Below, piece by piece: positions 26,032 through 36,155 of a DNA stretch of 64,000 bases. Origin of the DNA: Sulfurimicrobium sp964384915. Its GTDB lineage: Bacteria > Pseudomonadota > Gammaproteobacteria > Burkholderiales > Sulfuricellaceae. Under the pieces are notes generated by a model that did not search any database, had not been told where the DNA came from, and saw only the letters and a list, made by a program, of their open reading frames with translations. The stretch spans positions 1-64,000 of the forward strand of contig CAYLMA010000006.1 of NCBI GenBank assembly GCA_964384915.1. The letters run 5' to 3'. Each line of letters starts with the position of its first letter. Positions within the stretch are counted from its first letter, which is position 1. The position numbers and the translations under genes were made by a program.

Positions 26032-26478
26032 ATGTTTCGCGGTGTTGCAACATTAAATCTGGACAGCAAGGGAAGATTGGCAGTGCCGTCCAGGCACCGC
26101 GATTTTCTTGCGTCCTATTGCGCCGGGCGCCTGATCGTCACCGCCGATCCCAGCAAATGCCTGCTGATCTACCCCCTTTCCGACTGGGAGCCGATCGAGA
26201 AGAAGCTCAACAGTCTGTCCAGTTTCAACCCCCAAACCCGTAGCCTGCAGCGCCTGCTGGTCGGTAACGCCAGCGATGTCGAGCTGGACAGCGCCGGGCG
26301 CATCCTGGTCCCGACCCCCTTGCGCCAGTTCGCCAATCTTGAAAAGACCGTGGTACTGGTAGGCCAGGGCAACAAATTCGAATTGTGGGACGAGGCCAAC
26401 TGGAACCAGCAGCTCGCTGACGCGCTGGTCTTCCGCGACGGCGGCATGCCGCCGGAACTGGAAGGGTTCTCGCTTTGA
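26032..26478 (+). CDS. mraZ: MraZ, transcriptional regulator of the dcw cluster
   Basis: 148 aa. Two AbrB-like/MraZ repeats: FRGVATLNLDSKGRLAVPSRH at the start and ASDVELDSAGRILVPTPLR near residue 80. MraZ forms a ring that binds TGGG repeats; four such units lie in the promoter upstream. The stop overlaps the TTG start of rsmH. Confidence 0.95.
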   Translation: MFRGVATLNLDSKGRLAVPSRHRDFLASYCAGRLIVTADPSKCLLIYPLSDWEPIEKKLNSLSSFNPQTRSLQRLLVGNASDVELDSAGRILVPTPLRQFANLEKTVVLVGQGNKFELWDEANWNQQLADALVFRDGGMPPELEGFSL

Positions 26479-27476
26479 ACAAGCCCACTTCCCCCAACCC
26501 TCTCCCGCGAGGGGGCGAGGGGGACGCAGGATCGCGTAGCGATTCTGAAATTAAGCGGCATGTCACCGTGCTGCTTGACGAGGCCGTGGATGCATTGAGC
26601 GTCCGGCCTGGGGGAACCTATGTAGACGGCACCTTCGGTCGCGGCGGGCATAGCCGCCTGATCCTGGAAAAACTCGGCAAGGAGGGCAGGCTGATCGCAC
26701 TGGACCGCGATCCGGCGGCAGTAGAAACGGCGCGGGCCATCACGGACCCGCGTTTTCATATCTGCCACAGCAGCTTCGCCGGCATGGAGCAGGCATTGCT
26801 GCCGCTGGGAATAAAAAAGGTGGATGGCATCCTGCTGGATCTGGGGGTTTCCTCGCCCCAGCTGGATGAGGGGGAGCGCGGTTTCAGTTTCCGTTTCGAC
26901 GGGCCGCTGGACATGCGCATGGATACGAGCAGGGGGCAAACCGCGGCGGAATGGCTGGCGCAGGTGCCGGAAGATGAACTGAGGGAGGTCATCAAAAGCT
27001 ATGGTGAAGAACGGTTTGCTAAACAGATTGCAAGAGCGGTTGTTGCGGCGCGAGAGGGAGGGCTTCTCGTTACTACACGACAACTTGCCCAGGTCGTGGC
27101 AAAGGCGGTTCCCCGGCGCGAGCCAGGCCAGGATCCGGCGACGCGCACCTTTCAGGCTATACGGATTTTCCTCAATCAGGAACTTGAGGAACTGTCGCTA
27201 GTGCTGCCCCAGTGCATGAATCTGCTCGCGCCCCGCGGACGACTGGTGGTGATCAGCTTCCATTCGCTGGAAGACCGCATCGTCAAGCGTTTCATGCAGG
27301 GCGAAGCCAACCGCGACACCCTTCCTTCACGCCTGCCGGTGCGCGCCAGCGAACTGCCGCAGCCACGCCTCCATCTGGCGGGCAAGGCGCGGCGCCCATC
27401 GGCTGCCGAAGTGGCCGCCAACCCGCGCAGCCGCAGCGCCGTGATGCGGGTGGCGGAGCGCAGCCTGGAGGCATGA
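26475..27476 (+). CDS. rsmH: 16S rRNA (cytosine1402-N4)-methyltransferase
   Basis: 333 aa if it starts at TTG 26475, which overlaps the mraZ stop. No other start lies before the family core HVTVLLDEAVDALSV (from about residue 28). The SAM site YVDGTFGRGGHS, LDRDPAAVE and DLGVSSPQLDEGERGFSFR are typical. The enzyme methylates C1402 in the ribosomal P site. The first ~27 residues are unusual and are encoded largely by a C-rich repeat (PLPRGGEG) also found in hsdR. A start closer to the core would have to be non-standard. Confidence 0.92.
   Translation: MNKPTSPNPLPRGGEGDAGSRSDSEIKRHVTVLLDEAVDALSVRPGGTYVDGTFGRGGHSRLILEKLGKEGRLIALDRDPAAVETARAITDPRFHICHSSFAGMEQALLPLGIKKVDGILLDLGVSSPQLDEGERGFSFRFDGPLDMRMDTSRGQTAAEWLAQVPEDELREVIKSYGEERFAKQIARAVVAAREGGLLVTTRQLAQVVAKAVPRREPGQDPATRTFQAIRIFLNQELEELSLVLPQCMNLLAPRGRLVVISFHSLEDRIVKRFMQGEANRDTLPSRLPVRASELPQPRLHLAGKARRPSAAEVAANPRSRSAVMRVAERSLEA
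26491..26523. repeat. C-rich hairpin repeat encoding PLPRGGEG at the rsmH N terminus
   Basis: The core CCCTCTCCCGCGAGGGGGCG matches the repeat inside hsdR (7615-7660) in sequence and in reading frame. It separates the TTG start from the conserved RsmH core. Confidence 0.7.
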
Positions 27477-27763
27477 TGGTCAAGCTCAACCTGTTGCTGA
27501 TGATGATCGCAATCGCCTGTGCCATGGGGGTAGTCACTTCCCAGCACAAGGCGCGCAAGCTGTTCGTCGATCTGCAGCAGGAAGAGTCCCTGGCCCGCCA
27601 GATGGAAGTGGAGTGGGGGCAGTTGCAGCTCGAGCAAAGCACCTGGGCCATGCACGCCAGGATCGAGAAAATCGCCACCAATTATCTCCACATGCGCGTC
27701 CCTGAGCCGGCAAAAATCCAGGTCATTCCGCTTCAGGCGCCTTTACGTGGAGTTGCACCATGA
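27473..27763 (+). CDS. ftsL: Cell division protein FtsL
   Basis: 96 aa from ATG 27473, which overlaps the rsmH stop (ATGA); a longer in-frame reading is only the rsmH shadow. A single membrane span (LNLLLMMIAIACAMGVV) is followed by a coiled-coil with LFVDLQQEESLARQMEVEWG, the FtsL/DivIC pattern. FtsL bridges FtsB and FtsQ in the divisome and helps activate FtsWI. Its stop overlaps the ftsI start. Confidence 0.9.
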   Translation: MMVKLNLLLMMIAIACAMGVVTSQHKARKLFVDLQQEESLARQMEVEWGQLQLEQSTWAMHARIEKIATNYLHMRVPEPAKIQVIPLQAPLRGVAP

Positions 27764-29487
27764 CCCCGGCCTCCAACATGCTCAGGGTCCGGCTTCCGTT
27801 GTGGCGGGCATGGGTGGTGGTCACCCTGTTGCTGCTGTGGTTTGTCGCACTGCTGGTGCGCTCGCTGTACTTGCAGGTAATGAACAACGACTTCCTGCTC
27901 CAGAAAGGAGACGCGCGCTACAGCCGGGTGATCGAAATTTCCGCCCACCGCGGCATGATCACCGACCGCCAGGGCGAGCCGCTGGCCATCAGCACGCCGG
28001 TCGAATCGGTCTGGGCCAGCCCGCAGGACATCGAACTGAGCGTGGAAAAGAAGCAACTTCTGGCGAAACTGCTGGACATGAGCAAAGCCGAAATCGACAA
28101 GCGTCTCGCCGATACCAGCAAGGAATTCGCCTATCTCAAGCGCGGGTTGCCGCCTGAGCAGGCTGCGAAAGTCATGGAGCTGGGCATTCCGGGTGTATTC
28201 CTGCAGCGGGATTATCGCCGTTATTACCCGGCTGGCGATGTGACGGCGCACGTTCTGGGATTTACCGGCGTTGACGACAACGGCCAGGAAGGCCTCGAAC
28301 TGACCTACCAGAAATGGCTTGCCGGACAAGCCGGCAGCCGTCGCGTCATCAAGGATCGCCCCGGGCACATCATCGAGGACGTCGCGAGCGTCAAGACGCC
28401 CCAGGAGGGGCGCAACCTGGCCCTGAGCATCGACCGCAAGATCCAGTACCTGGCGTTCCGCGAACTGAAAGCGGCGGTGGAGGGAAACAAGGCCAAGGCC
28501 GGCGCCATTGTAGTGCTCGATGCCAAAACGGGAGAGATACTGGCGCTGGCCAACCTGCCTTCGTACAACCCCAACAACCGGGTCAAGCTGAATCGCAACA
28601 GCACCCGCAACCGCAGCATCACCGACATTTTCGAGCCTGGTTCGACCATGAAGCCGGTCGCCATCGCGGCGGCGCTGGAGGCGGGGAAATTCACAGCCAA
28701 CAGCCGCATTGAAACGTCTCCCGGGCATTTTTCCATTGGACCGGCAACGATTCGCGATGCCCACCCCCAAGGCCTGCTCACTGTTGCCGAAATCATCCAG
28801 AAATCAAGCAACGTCGGCTCGGCCAAGATCGCACTCACCCTGCAGCCGGAATATCTGTGGGGCGTGTTCAGCCACATGGGCTTCGGACAATCGCCGCGTA
28901 GCGGATTCCCAGGCGAGGCGAGCGGCAAGGTTCGCCCCTACAAGACATGGCGCCCCATAGAGCAGGCCACCATGTCCTATGGCCACGGCATTTCAGTCAG
29001 CCTGCTCCAGCTGGCACGGGCCTACACCGTCTTCGCCAGCGACGGCGAATTGAAGCCCTTGTCCATGCTCAAGCTCGATGAAATGCCCGCGGGCGAGCGC
29101 GTCATCTCGCCGCAAACGGCACAGGCGGTGCGCGCCATGCTGGAGACGGTGGTGCAGCCCGGCGGCACCGCTCCCAAGGCAAGGATCACGGGCTATCGCG
29201 CCGCAGGAAAAACCGGGACGGCGCACAAGCAGGACGGCAATGGCTACGCCGCAGACAGATATATATCTTCATTTGTCGGTTTCGCCCCGGCGTCCGACCC
29301 GCGTCTGATTATCGCCGTCATGATCGACGAGCCCAGCAACGGCCAGTATTACGGCGGCGCGGTTGCCGCCCCGGTGTTCAGCAAGGTCATGGGCGGCGCG
29401 CTGCGCATGCTGTCCGTGCCGCTCGACGCTCCCACCACCAACACCCTGCTGCCGGACGATGCGCCGGAAGTGAAGGAAATGGTATGA
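27760..29487 (+). CDS. ftsI: Peptidoglycan D,D-transpeptidase FtsI (PBP3)
   Basis: 575 aa. One N-terminal membrane span is followed by the PBP dimerisation domain (AHRGMITDRQGEPLAIS) and the transpeptidase domain. The active-site motifs are STMK in EPGSTMKPVA (near residue 295), SSN in IQKSSNVGSA (near 348) and KTGT in AAGKTGTAHK (near 488). It crosslinks septal peptidoglycan with FtsW. Overlaps of 4 bp with ftsL and murE keep it within the cluster transcript. Confidence 0.95.
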   Translation: MTPASNMLRVRLPLWRAWVVVTLLLLWFVALLVRSLYLQVMNNDFLLQKGDARYSRVIEISAHRGMITDRQGEPLAISTPVESVWASPQDIELSVEKKQLLAKLLDMSKAEIDKRLADTSKEFAYLKRGLPPEQAAKVMELGIPGVFLQRDYRRYYPAGDVTAHVLGFTGVDDNGQEGLELTYQKWLAGQAGSRRVIKDRPGHIIEDVASVKTPQEGRNLALSIDRKIQYLAFRELKAAVEGNKAKAGAIVVLDAKTGEILALANLPSYNPNNRVKLNRNSTRNRSITDIFEPGSTMKPVAIAAALEAGKFTANSRIETSPGHFSIGPATIRDAHPQGLLTVAEIIQKSSNVGSAKIALTLQPEYLWGVFSHMGFGQSPRSGFPGEASGKVRPYKTWRPIEQATMSYGHGISVSLLQLARAYTVFASDGELKPLSMLKLDEMPAGERVISPQTAQAVRAMLETVVQPGGTAPKARITGYRAAGKTGTAHKQDGNGYAADRYISSFVGFAPASDPRLIIAVMIDEPSNGQYYGGAVAAPVFSKVMGGALRMLSVPLDAPTTNTLLPDDAPEVKEMV

Positions 29488-30965
29488 GTTCAGCCTTCAA
29501 CGCTCAGCCTTCAGCGCTCAGATTTTTGAGCGCATGCGGCGCAAAGCGCCTGCTGGCCGACAGCCGCAAGCTCCGGCCGGGCGACGCCTTTGCCGCCTAT
29601 CCGGGCGACGAAGCCGATGGCCGCGACTTTATTCCCCAGGCCATCGCGGCAGGCGCCAGCGCCGTGCTGTGGGACAGCGACGGCTTCAGCTGGAATAAGG
29701 ACTGGAAAATAGCCAATCTCGGAATTACCGGCCTGCGCCGGGAAATTGGAGAAATCGCCTCGCTAGCCTGCGGCGAGCCTTCGAAAACACTCTGGACCAT
29801 AGGCGTCACCGGCACCAACGGCAAAACCTCGTGCGCGCACTGGATCGCCCGCTGCCTGACCGCCAGCGGCAGGAAAACCGCATTGATCGGCACGCTGGGC
29901 AATGGCTTCCCCGGAGAGCTGAGCGCAACAGCCAACACCACGCCCGATGCAGTCACGCTGCATGGCCTGCTCAAAGAATACCTGGATCAGGGCGCCAGCG
30001 CGGCAGCGATGGAAGTTTCTTCCCACGGCCTGCACCAGGGGCGCGTCAATGGGGTGCATTTCGATGTGACGCTCTTGACCAACCTGTCGCGCGACCACCT
30101 CGACTACCACGGCGACATGGCAAGTTACGCCGCTGCCAAGGCCACCCTGTTCAACTGGACCGGGCTGCAATATGCGGTGCTCAACCTGGACGACCCCTTC
30201 GGCGTGGAACTGGCGGGGAGACTGGGATGCAGCGGCGTAAAAGTGGTGGGTTACGGGTTCGGTGGCGAAGCCGAAGGCTGCCACATGCTGGTCAAGGGCC
30301 GCGATCTGTCCATGGACGGAAACGGCCTGCGCTTCGAAGTAGCCACGCCCTGGGGCAAGGCCGGCATATCCAGCGCCATGCTGGGACGCTTCAACGCCTC
30401 CAACCTGCTCGGCACCCTGGCCGTGCTGCTGGTCAGCGGCATCGCGCTGGACACCGCCGTGGCCGCCCTGGTCCAGGTCAAGGCGGTGGCCGGGCGGGTG
30501 CAGCAACTGGGCGGCGCGGGAAAGCCGCTGGTGGTGGTGGACTACGCGCATACCCCGGACGCTCTGGAAAAGGTACTGCAAGCCCTATGCGAAATCAGAG
30601 CGCCCGAAGCCCGCCTGATCTGTGTGTTCGGCTGCGGCGGCAACCGCGACAAGGGCAAGCGCCCGCTCATGGGCGCAGTGGCATCCCGCCTGGCGGACAG
30701 CGTCATCGTGACCAGCGACAACCCGCGCAACGAAGAAGCGCGCAGCATCATGGCGGAGATTGCCAGCGGCATGGATGCCAATTTCCACGCAGAAGAAGAC
30801 CGCGCGGCGGCGATCGACCGCGCCATTCGCCAGGCACGCCCCGGCGACATGGTGCTGATCGCGGGCAAGGGGCATGAAGATTACCAGGAGATCAAGGGCG
30901 TGAAATACCCCTTTAACGATGCCGAAGTCGCACAGCGCGCCTTGCAGGAGTACCGGCCATGCTGA
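29484..30965 (+). CDS. murE: UDP-N-acetylmuramoyl-L-alanyl-D-glutamate--2,6-diaminopimelate ligase
   Basis: 493 aa. The ATP site is GVTGTNGKTSCAHW near residue 110. The motif DNPRNEE near residue 412 is the diaminopimelate-selecting motif, so the ligase adds meso-DAP as in Gram-negatives. The extreme N terminus (SSAFNAQPSALRFLSAC) is encoded by five heptanucleotide repeats of the TTCAGCC/CTCAGCG type. It overlaps ftsI by 4 bp and murF by 7 bp. Confidence 0.95.
   Translation: MSSAFNAQPSALRFLSACGAKRLLADSRKLRPGDAFAAYPGDEADGRDFIPQAIAAGASAVLWDSDGFSWNKDWKIANLGITGLRREIGEIASLACGEPSKTLWTIGVTGTNGKTSCAHWIARCLTASGRKTALIGTLGNGFPGELSATANTTPDAVTLHGLLKEYLDQGASAAAMEVSSHGLHQGRVNGVHFDVTLLTNLSRDHLDYHGDMASYAAAKATLFNWTGLQYAVLNLDDPFGVELAGRLGCSGVKVVGYGFGGEAEGCHMLVKGRDLSMDGNGLRFEVATPWGKAGISSAMLGRFNASNLLGTLAVLLVSGIALDTAVAALVQVKAVAGRVQQLGGAGKPLVVVDYAHTPDALEKVLQALCEIRAPEARLICVFGCGGNRDKGKRPLMGAVASRLADSVIVTSDNPRNEEARSIMAEIASGMDANFHAEEDRAAAIDRAIRQARPGDMVLIAGKGHEDYQEIKGVKYPFNDAEVAQRALQEYRPC
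29489..29523 (+). repeat. Heptanucleotide repeats at the murE 5' end
   Basis: Five units in exact 7-bp register: TTCAGCC, TTCAACG, CTCAGCC, TTCAGCG, CTCAGAT. They encode part of the MurE N terminus. Same YTCA-core family as the repeats at 32314-32435, 33925-33959 and 39304-39338. Confidence 0.85.
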
Positions 30966-32332
30966 ATCTGAGCCAGGCTGCCAGCGGCATAAAAGCCGTC
31001 ACCCAGGAATCGGATGTGACATTCACCAGCGTCACCACCGATAGCCGCGCCATCACCCCCGGCTGCCTGTTCATCGCCCTCAGAGGGGAACGCTTCGACG
31101 GCCATGCATATGTCGCCGAAGCCATCCGGCAGGGCGCTGCCGCCGCCATGGCGGACCAGGCCGCAGCCGAGCAGCATCAGGCGGAATGGCAAGACATCCC
31201 GCTGCTTATCGTTGCGGATACCCGTCTTGGCCTGGGCCGACTTGCCGCGTTCTGGCGCGGCCGGCAGAGCATCAAACTGATTGCCGTCACCGGCAGCAAC
31301 GGCAAGACCACGGTCAAGGAAATGCTCGCCGCTATCCTGCGCGAAGCAGCCGGGCAAGATGCCGTGCTGGCGACCGAGGGTAATTTCAACAACGACATCG
31401 GCATGCCCCTGATGTTGCTGAAACTGCGCGAGCAGCACAAGTTCGCGGTGATCGAAATGGGCATGAACCATCCCGGCGAAATCGATTACCTGACAAAAAT
31501 CGCACGCCCCGACGTAGCCGTCATCAACAACGCCGGCGCCGCGCATCTGGCCGGGCTCGGCAGCGTGGAGCAAGTGGCGCGCGCCAAGGGCGAAATTTTC
31601 GCGGGACTGGCTGCCGATGGCGTGGCGGTGATCAATGCAGACGATGCTTTCGCCTCGCTATGGAAGGATTTGGCGCACGGCCACGCCATCATCGAATTCG
31701 GGCTGGAGCACCCCGCGAAAGTCAGCGCCACCTGCCAACTCGGCCCTCTGGAGAGCGAACTGGAGCTGTGCACGCCCGAAGGCAAATGCCAGACAACGCT
31801 GCCGCTGCCGGGACTGCATAACGTGCGCAACGCTCTCGCCGCAACGGCTGCCGCAAGCGCGCTGGGCATCAGCATAGAGGCGATCGCCGCCGGCCTGAGC
31901 AAATTCGCCGGCGTCAAAGGCCGCCTGCAGAAGAAGCCGGGCCTGCACGGCGCGACCCTGATCGACGACACCTACAACGCCAACCCGGCCTCGGTCAAAG
32001 CCGCGATCGCGGTACTCGCCAGCATGCCGGGCAAAAAAATCCTGGTGCTGGGCGACATGGGCGAACTCGGCCCCGATGCCAGTGCGATGCACCGCGAAAT
32101 CGGCGCGGCGGCCAAACAGGCCGGGGTGGACATCCTGTTGTGCCACGGCGACCTATGCCGCGCTGCCGCAGCGGAGTTCGGCTCCAATGCCTGGTTCTTC
32201 GAGCGCATCGAGGAATTGCTGGCCGACCTGGAAAACCTGCTGGCGCCGGATGTCACCGTGCTGGTCAAGGGCTCCCGCTTCATGCAGATGGAACGGGTGG
32301 TGAAAAGTTTTGAAGAGAAGAGTGAAAAGTGA
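30959..32332 (+). CDS. murF: UDP-N-acetylmuramoyl-tripeptide--D-alanyl-D-alanine ligase
   Basis: 457 aa. The Mur-ligase ATP loop is VTGSNGKTTVKEML near residue 110, with NNDIGMPLMLL and EMGMNHPGEIDYL after it and DDTYNANPASVKAAI near 338. It adds D-Ala-D-Ala to complete the UDP-MurNAc pentapeptide. Its last codons (VKSFEEKSEK) are encoded by a heptad-type repeat that continues into the murF-mraY gap. Confidence 0.95.
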   Translation: MLNLSQAASGIKAVTQESDVTFTSVTTDSRAITPGCLFIALRGERFDGHAYVAEAIRQGAAAAMADQAAAEQHQAEWQDIPLLIVADTRLGLGRLAAFWRGRQSIKLIAVTGSNGKTTVKEMLAAILREAAGQDAVLATEGNFNNDIGMPLMLLKLREQHKFAVIEMGMNHPGEIDYLTKIARPDVAVINNAGAAHLAGLGSVEQVARAKGEIFAGLAADGVAVINADDAFASLWKDLAHGHAIIEFGLEHPAKVSATCQLGPLESELELCTPEGKCQTTLPLPGLHNVRNALAATAAASALGISIEAIAAGLSKFAGVKGRLQKKPGLHGATLIDDTYNANPASVKAAIAVLASMPGKKILVLGDMGELGPDASAMHREIGAAAKQAGVDILLCHGDLCRAAAAEFGSNAWFFERIEELLADLENLLAPDVTVLVKGSRFMQMERVVKSFEEKSEK

Positions 32333-32435
32333 AGAGTGGAATGTACCAACCCGGTGTGAACATGGCGAGGAGGCAGCCGCCCCTGGCGCTCCACGCTTTA
32401 CGCTTCACGTTTCACATTTCACCCCTCACGCTTCC
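32314..32435. repeat. Heptad-repeat inverted element spanning the murF end and murF-mraY gap
   Basis: The left arm contains AGTGAAA-AGTGAAG-AGTGGAA. The right arm has CTCCACG, CTTTACG, CTTCACG, TTTCACA, TTTCACC, CCTCACG and CTTCCGC in strict 7-bp steps (32387-32435). The arms are roughly complementary around a ~50-bp centre, so the element can fold back. It ends right before the mraY ribosome-binding site. Confidence 0.8.
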
Positions 32436-32447
32436 GCAGGAGGCAAA

Positions 32448-33533
32448 ATGCTATTAGCTCTCGCCCAGTGGCTGGCACAGGACATCCGCGCTTTCAACGT
32501 ATTCAACTACATCACGCTGCGCGCGGTGCTGGCGATCCTGACTTCGCTGCTGATATCGTTCATGGTCGGACCGGCCATGATCCGCAAGCTGACCGCCTAC
32601 AAGATCGGCCAGTCGGTACGCACCGACGGGCCGCAAACCCACCTGGTCAAGAGCGGCACACCCACCATGGGCGGGGCGCTGATCCTGGTGTCCATCAGCA
32701 TTTCCACCCTGCTCTGGGCCGATCTCAGAAATCATTATGTGTGGGTGGTCCTGCTCACCACGCTGGGCTTCGGCATCGTCGGCTGGGTCGATGATTACCG
32801 CAAGGTGGTGCATCGCAATCCCAAGGGGCTATCGGCCAAGGCCAAGATGTTCTGGCAATCCCTGATCGCCATCGGCGTCGCCGCCTATCTTGTCTACAGC
32901 GCCAATTTGCCGGTGCAGACCGAGATGATCGTGCCCTTCTTCAAATCGGTTTCCATCCCGCTGGGCGCGGTGGGGTTCATGGTGCTGACCTACTTCGTGA
33001 TCGTCGGCGGCAGCAATGCGGTCAACCTCACCGACGGCCTGGACGGCCTGGCCATCCTGCCCACGGTGATGGTGGGTGGAGCGCTGGGCATCTTCGCCTA
33101 TGCCGCCGGCCACTTCTACTTTGCCCGCTACCTGGGCGTCCCGCACATTCCCGGCGCCGGGGAACTGACCATCTTCTGTGCCGCGATGGCGGGAGCGGGG
33201 CTGGGTTTCCTGTGGTTCAACGCCTACCCGGCGGAAGTTTTCATGGGCGACGTGGGCGCACTATCGCTGGGTGCAGCACTCGGCGTGGTGGCGGTGATCG
33301 TGCGCCAGGAAATCGTGTTTTTCATCATGGGCGGGGTATTCGTGGTCGAAACCCTGTCGGTGATGATCCAGGTGGCCTCCTTCAAGCTCACCGGCAAGCG
33401 CGTCTTCCGCATGGCGCCGCTGCATCACCACTATGAACTGAAAGGATGGAAGGAAACCCAGGTGGTGGTGCGCTTCTGGATCATCACCATGATGCTGGTC
33501 CTGGTCGGCCTTTCGACGTTGAAGTTACGGTAA
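32448..33533 (+). CDS. mraY: Phospho-N-acetylmuramoyl-pentapeptide transferase
   Basis: 361 aa from ATG 32448, preceded by AGGAGG at 32438-32443; a longer frame upstream is only translated repeat. Ten membrane spans with the MraY signatures KSGTPTMGGALILVSI, VGWVDDYRKVVHRNPKG, NAVNLTDGLDGLAI and FRMAPLHHHYELKGW. It transfers phospho-MurNAc-pentapeptide to undecaprenyl phosphate to form lipid I. Confidence 0.96.
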   Translation: MLLALAQWLAQDIRAFNVFNYITLRAVLAILTSLLISFMVGPAMIRKLTAYKIGQSVRTDGPQTHLVKSGTPTMGGALILVSISISTLLWADLRNHYVWVVLLTTLGFGIVGWVDDYRKVVHRNPKGLSAKAKMFWQSLIAIGVAAYLVYSANLPVQTEMIVPFFKSVSIPLGAVGFMVLTYFVIVGGSNAVNLTDGLDGLAILPTVMVGGALGIFAYAAGHFYFARYLGVPHIPGAGELTIFCAAMAGAGLGFLWFNAYPAEVFMGDVGALSLGAALGVVAVIVRQEIVFFIMGGVFVVETLSVMIQVASFKLTGKRVFRMAPLHHHYELKGWKETQVVVRFWIITMMLVLVGLSTLKLR

Positions 33534-33539
33534 TGGAAA

Positions 33540-33612
33540 ATGGGAAATTTGTAATGAGTAAGGGATCAGCGGGATTTTCTTCACCCCTGGCCCATCACTC
33601 ATTACCCGAATA
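33540..33612. repeat. Inverted repeat in the mraY-murD gap
   Basis: GTAATGAGTAAGGGA on the left is roughly complementary to CCCATCACTCATTACC on the right. The right arm steps by 7 bp (CCATCAC, TCATTAC). The element fills the whole 82-bp gap between two genes of the cluster. Confidence 0.65.
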
Positions 33613-33615
33613 ATC

Positions 33616-35000
<1,385 letters not shown>

Positions 35001-35001
<1 letters not shown>

Positions 35002-36155
35002 TGTACTACCCGGCCGCACAGCACGCCCGCCCTGACTACGACCAGCCCTTGCTGTGGTCGGTGCTGCTGCTGCTCGCCTTCGGACTGATCATGGTGTATT
35101 CCGCATCCATTGCCAGTGCTGGCGCGAGCCGCCAGACCGGTTTCAATGAAAGCTACTTCCTGCTGCGCCAGGGCATCTACCTGGGCGCCGCGATCATCGC
35201 CAGCGCAATCGCATTTCAGATACCTATGCGGGCCTGGCAAAAAATGTCTCCCTGGCTGTTCCTGGCCGGCATCGTGCTGCTGGCGGCGGTCCTGATTCCC
35301 GGCGTCGGGCGCGAGGTAAACGGCAGCCAGCGCTGGCTTTCCCTCGGCGTGGCCAACCTTCAGCCATCGGAATTCATGAAGCTGATCGTGGTGATGTATG
35401 CCGCTGACTACACGGTGCGCAAGGCGGCGCTGATGGACAACTTCACCAAGGGTTTCATGCCCATGTTCCTGGTGATGCTGCTGATCGGCGGGCTGCTGCT
35501 GCGCGAGCCCGATTTCGGCGCTTTCGCGGTGATCATTTCCATCGCCATGGGCATCCTGTTCCTGGGCGGCCTCAACTGGCGGCTCTTTGCCGGACTGATC
35601 GTGCTGCTGATCATCGGCTTCCTGCTCTTGATCTGGACTTCACCCTACCGCATGCAGCGCATCGTCGGCTTCATGGACCCGTGGGCCGACCCCTTCGGCA
35701 AGGGCTACCAGCTTTCCCACGCGCTGATCGCATTCGGGCGCGGCGAGTGGCTGGGCGTGGGGCTGGGCGCCAGTGTCGAAAAACTGCTCTATCTGCCCGA
35801 AGCGCATACCGATTTCCTGCTCGCGGTGATCGCCGAAGAACTCGGTTTTGTCGGAGTCGCCGTGGTGGTGCTGGGTTTTGCCTGGATAACGGTGCGCTCC
35901 TTCCTGATCGGCCGCGCCGCGGAAAAACAGGAACGCCATTTCCCGGCGCTCGTCGCCCAGGGCATCGGCATCTGGCTGGCGGTGCAGGCCATCATCAACA
36001 TCGGCGTCAACATGGGCCTCCTGCCCACCAAGGGCCTGACCCTGCCCCTGCTGTCATTCGGCGGCAGCGGCATCGTCGCCAACTGCATCGCGCTGGCGGT
36101 ACTGCTGCGTGTGGATTACGAGAATCGGCAATTGTTGAAGGGGTACGCGGTATGA
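35001..36155 (+). CDS. ftsW: Peptidoglycan glycosyltransferase FtsW
   Basis: 384 aa from ATG 35001, overlapping the murD stop; the longer frame is the murD shadow. A SEDS-family membrane protein with ten spans. Recognisable are LLLLAFGLIMVYSAS, RWLSLGVANLQPSEFMKL, REPDFGAFAVIISIAMG and the C-terminal LPLLSFGGSGIVANC. It polymerises septal glycan strands with FtsI. The stop overlaps the murG start. Confidence 0.95.
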
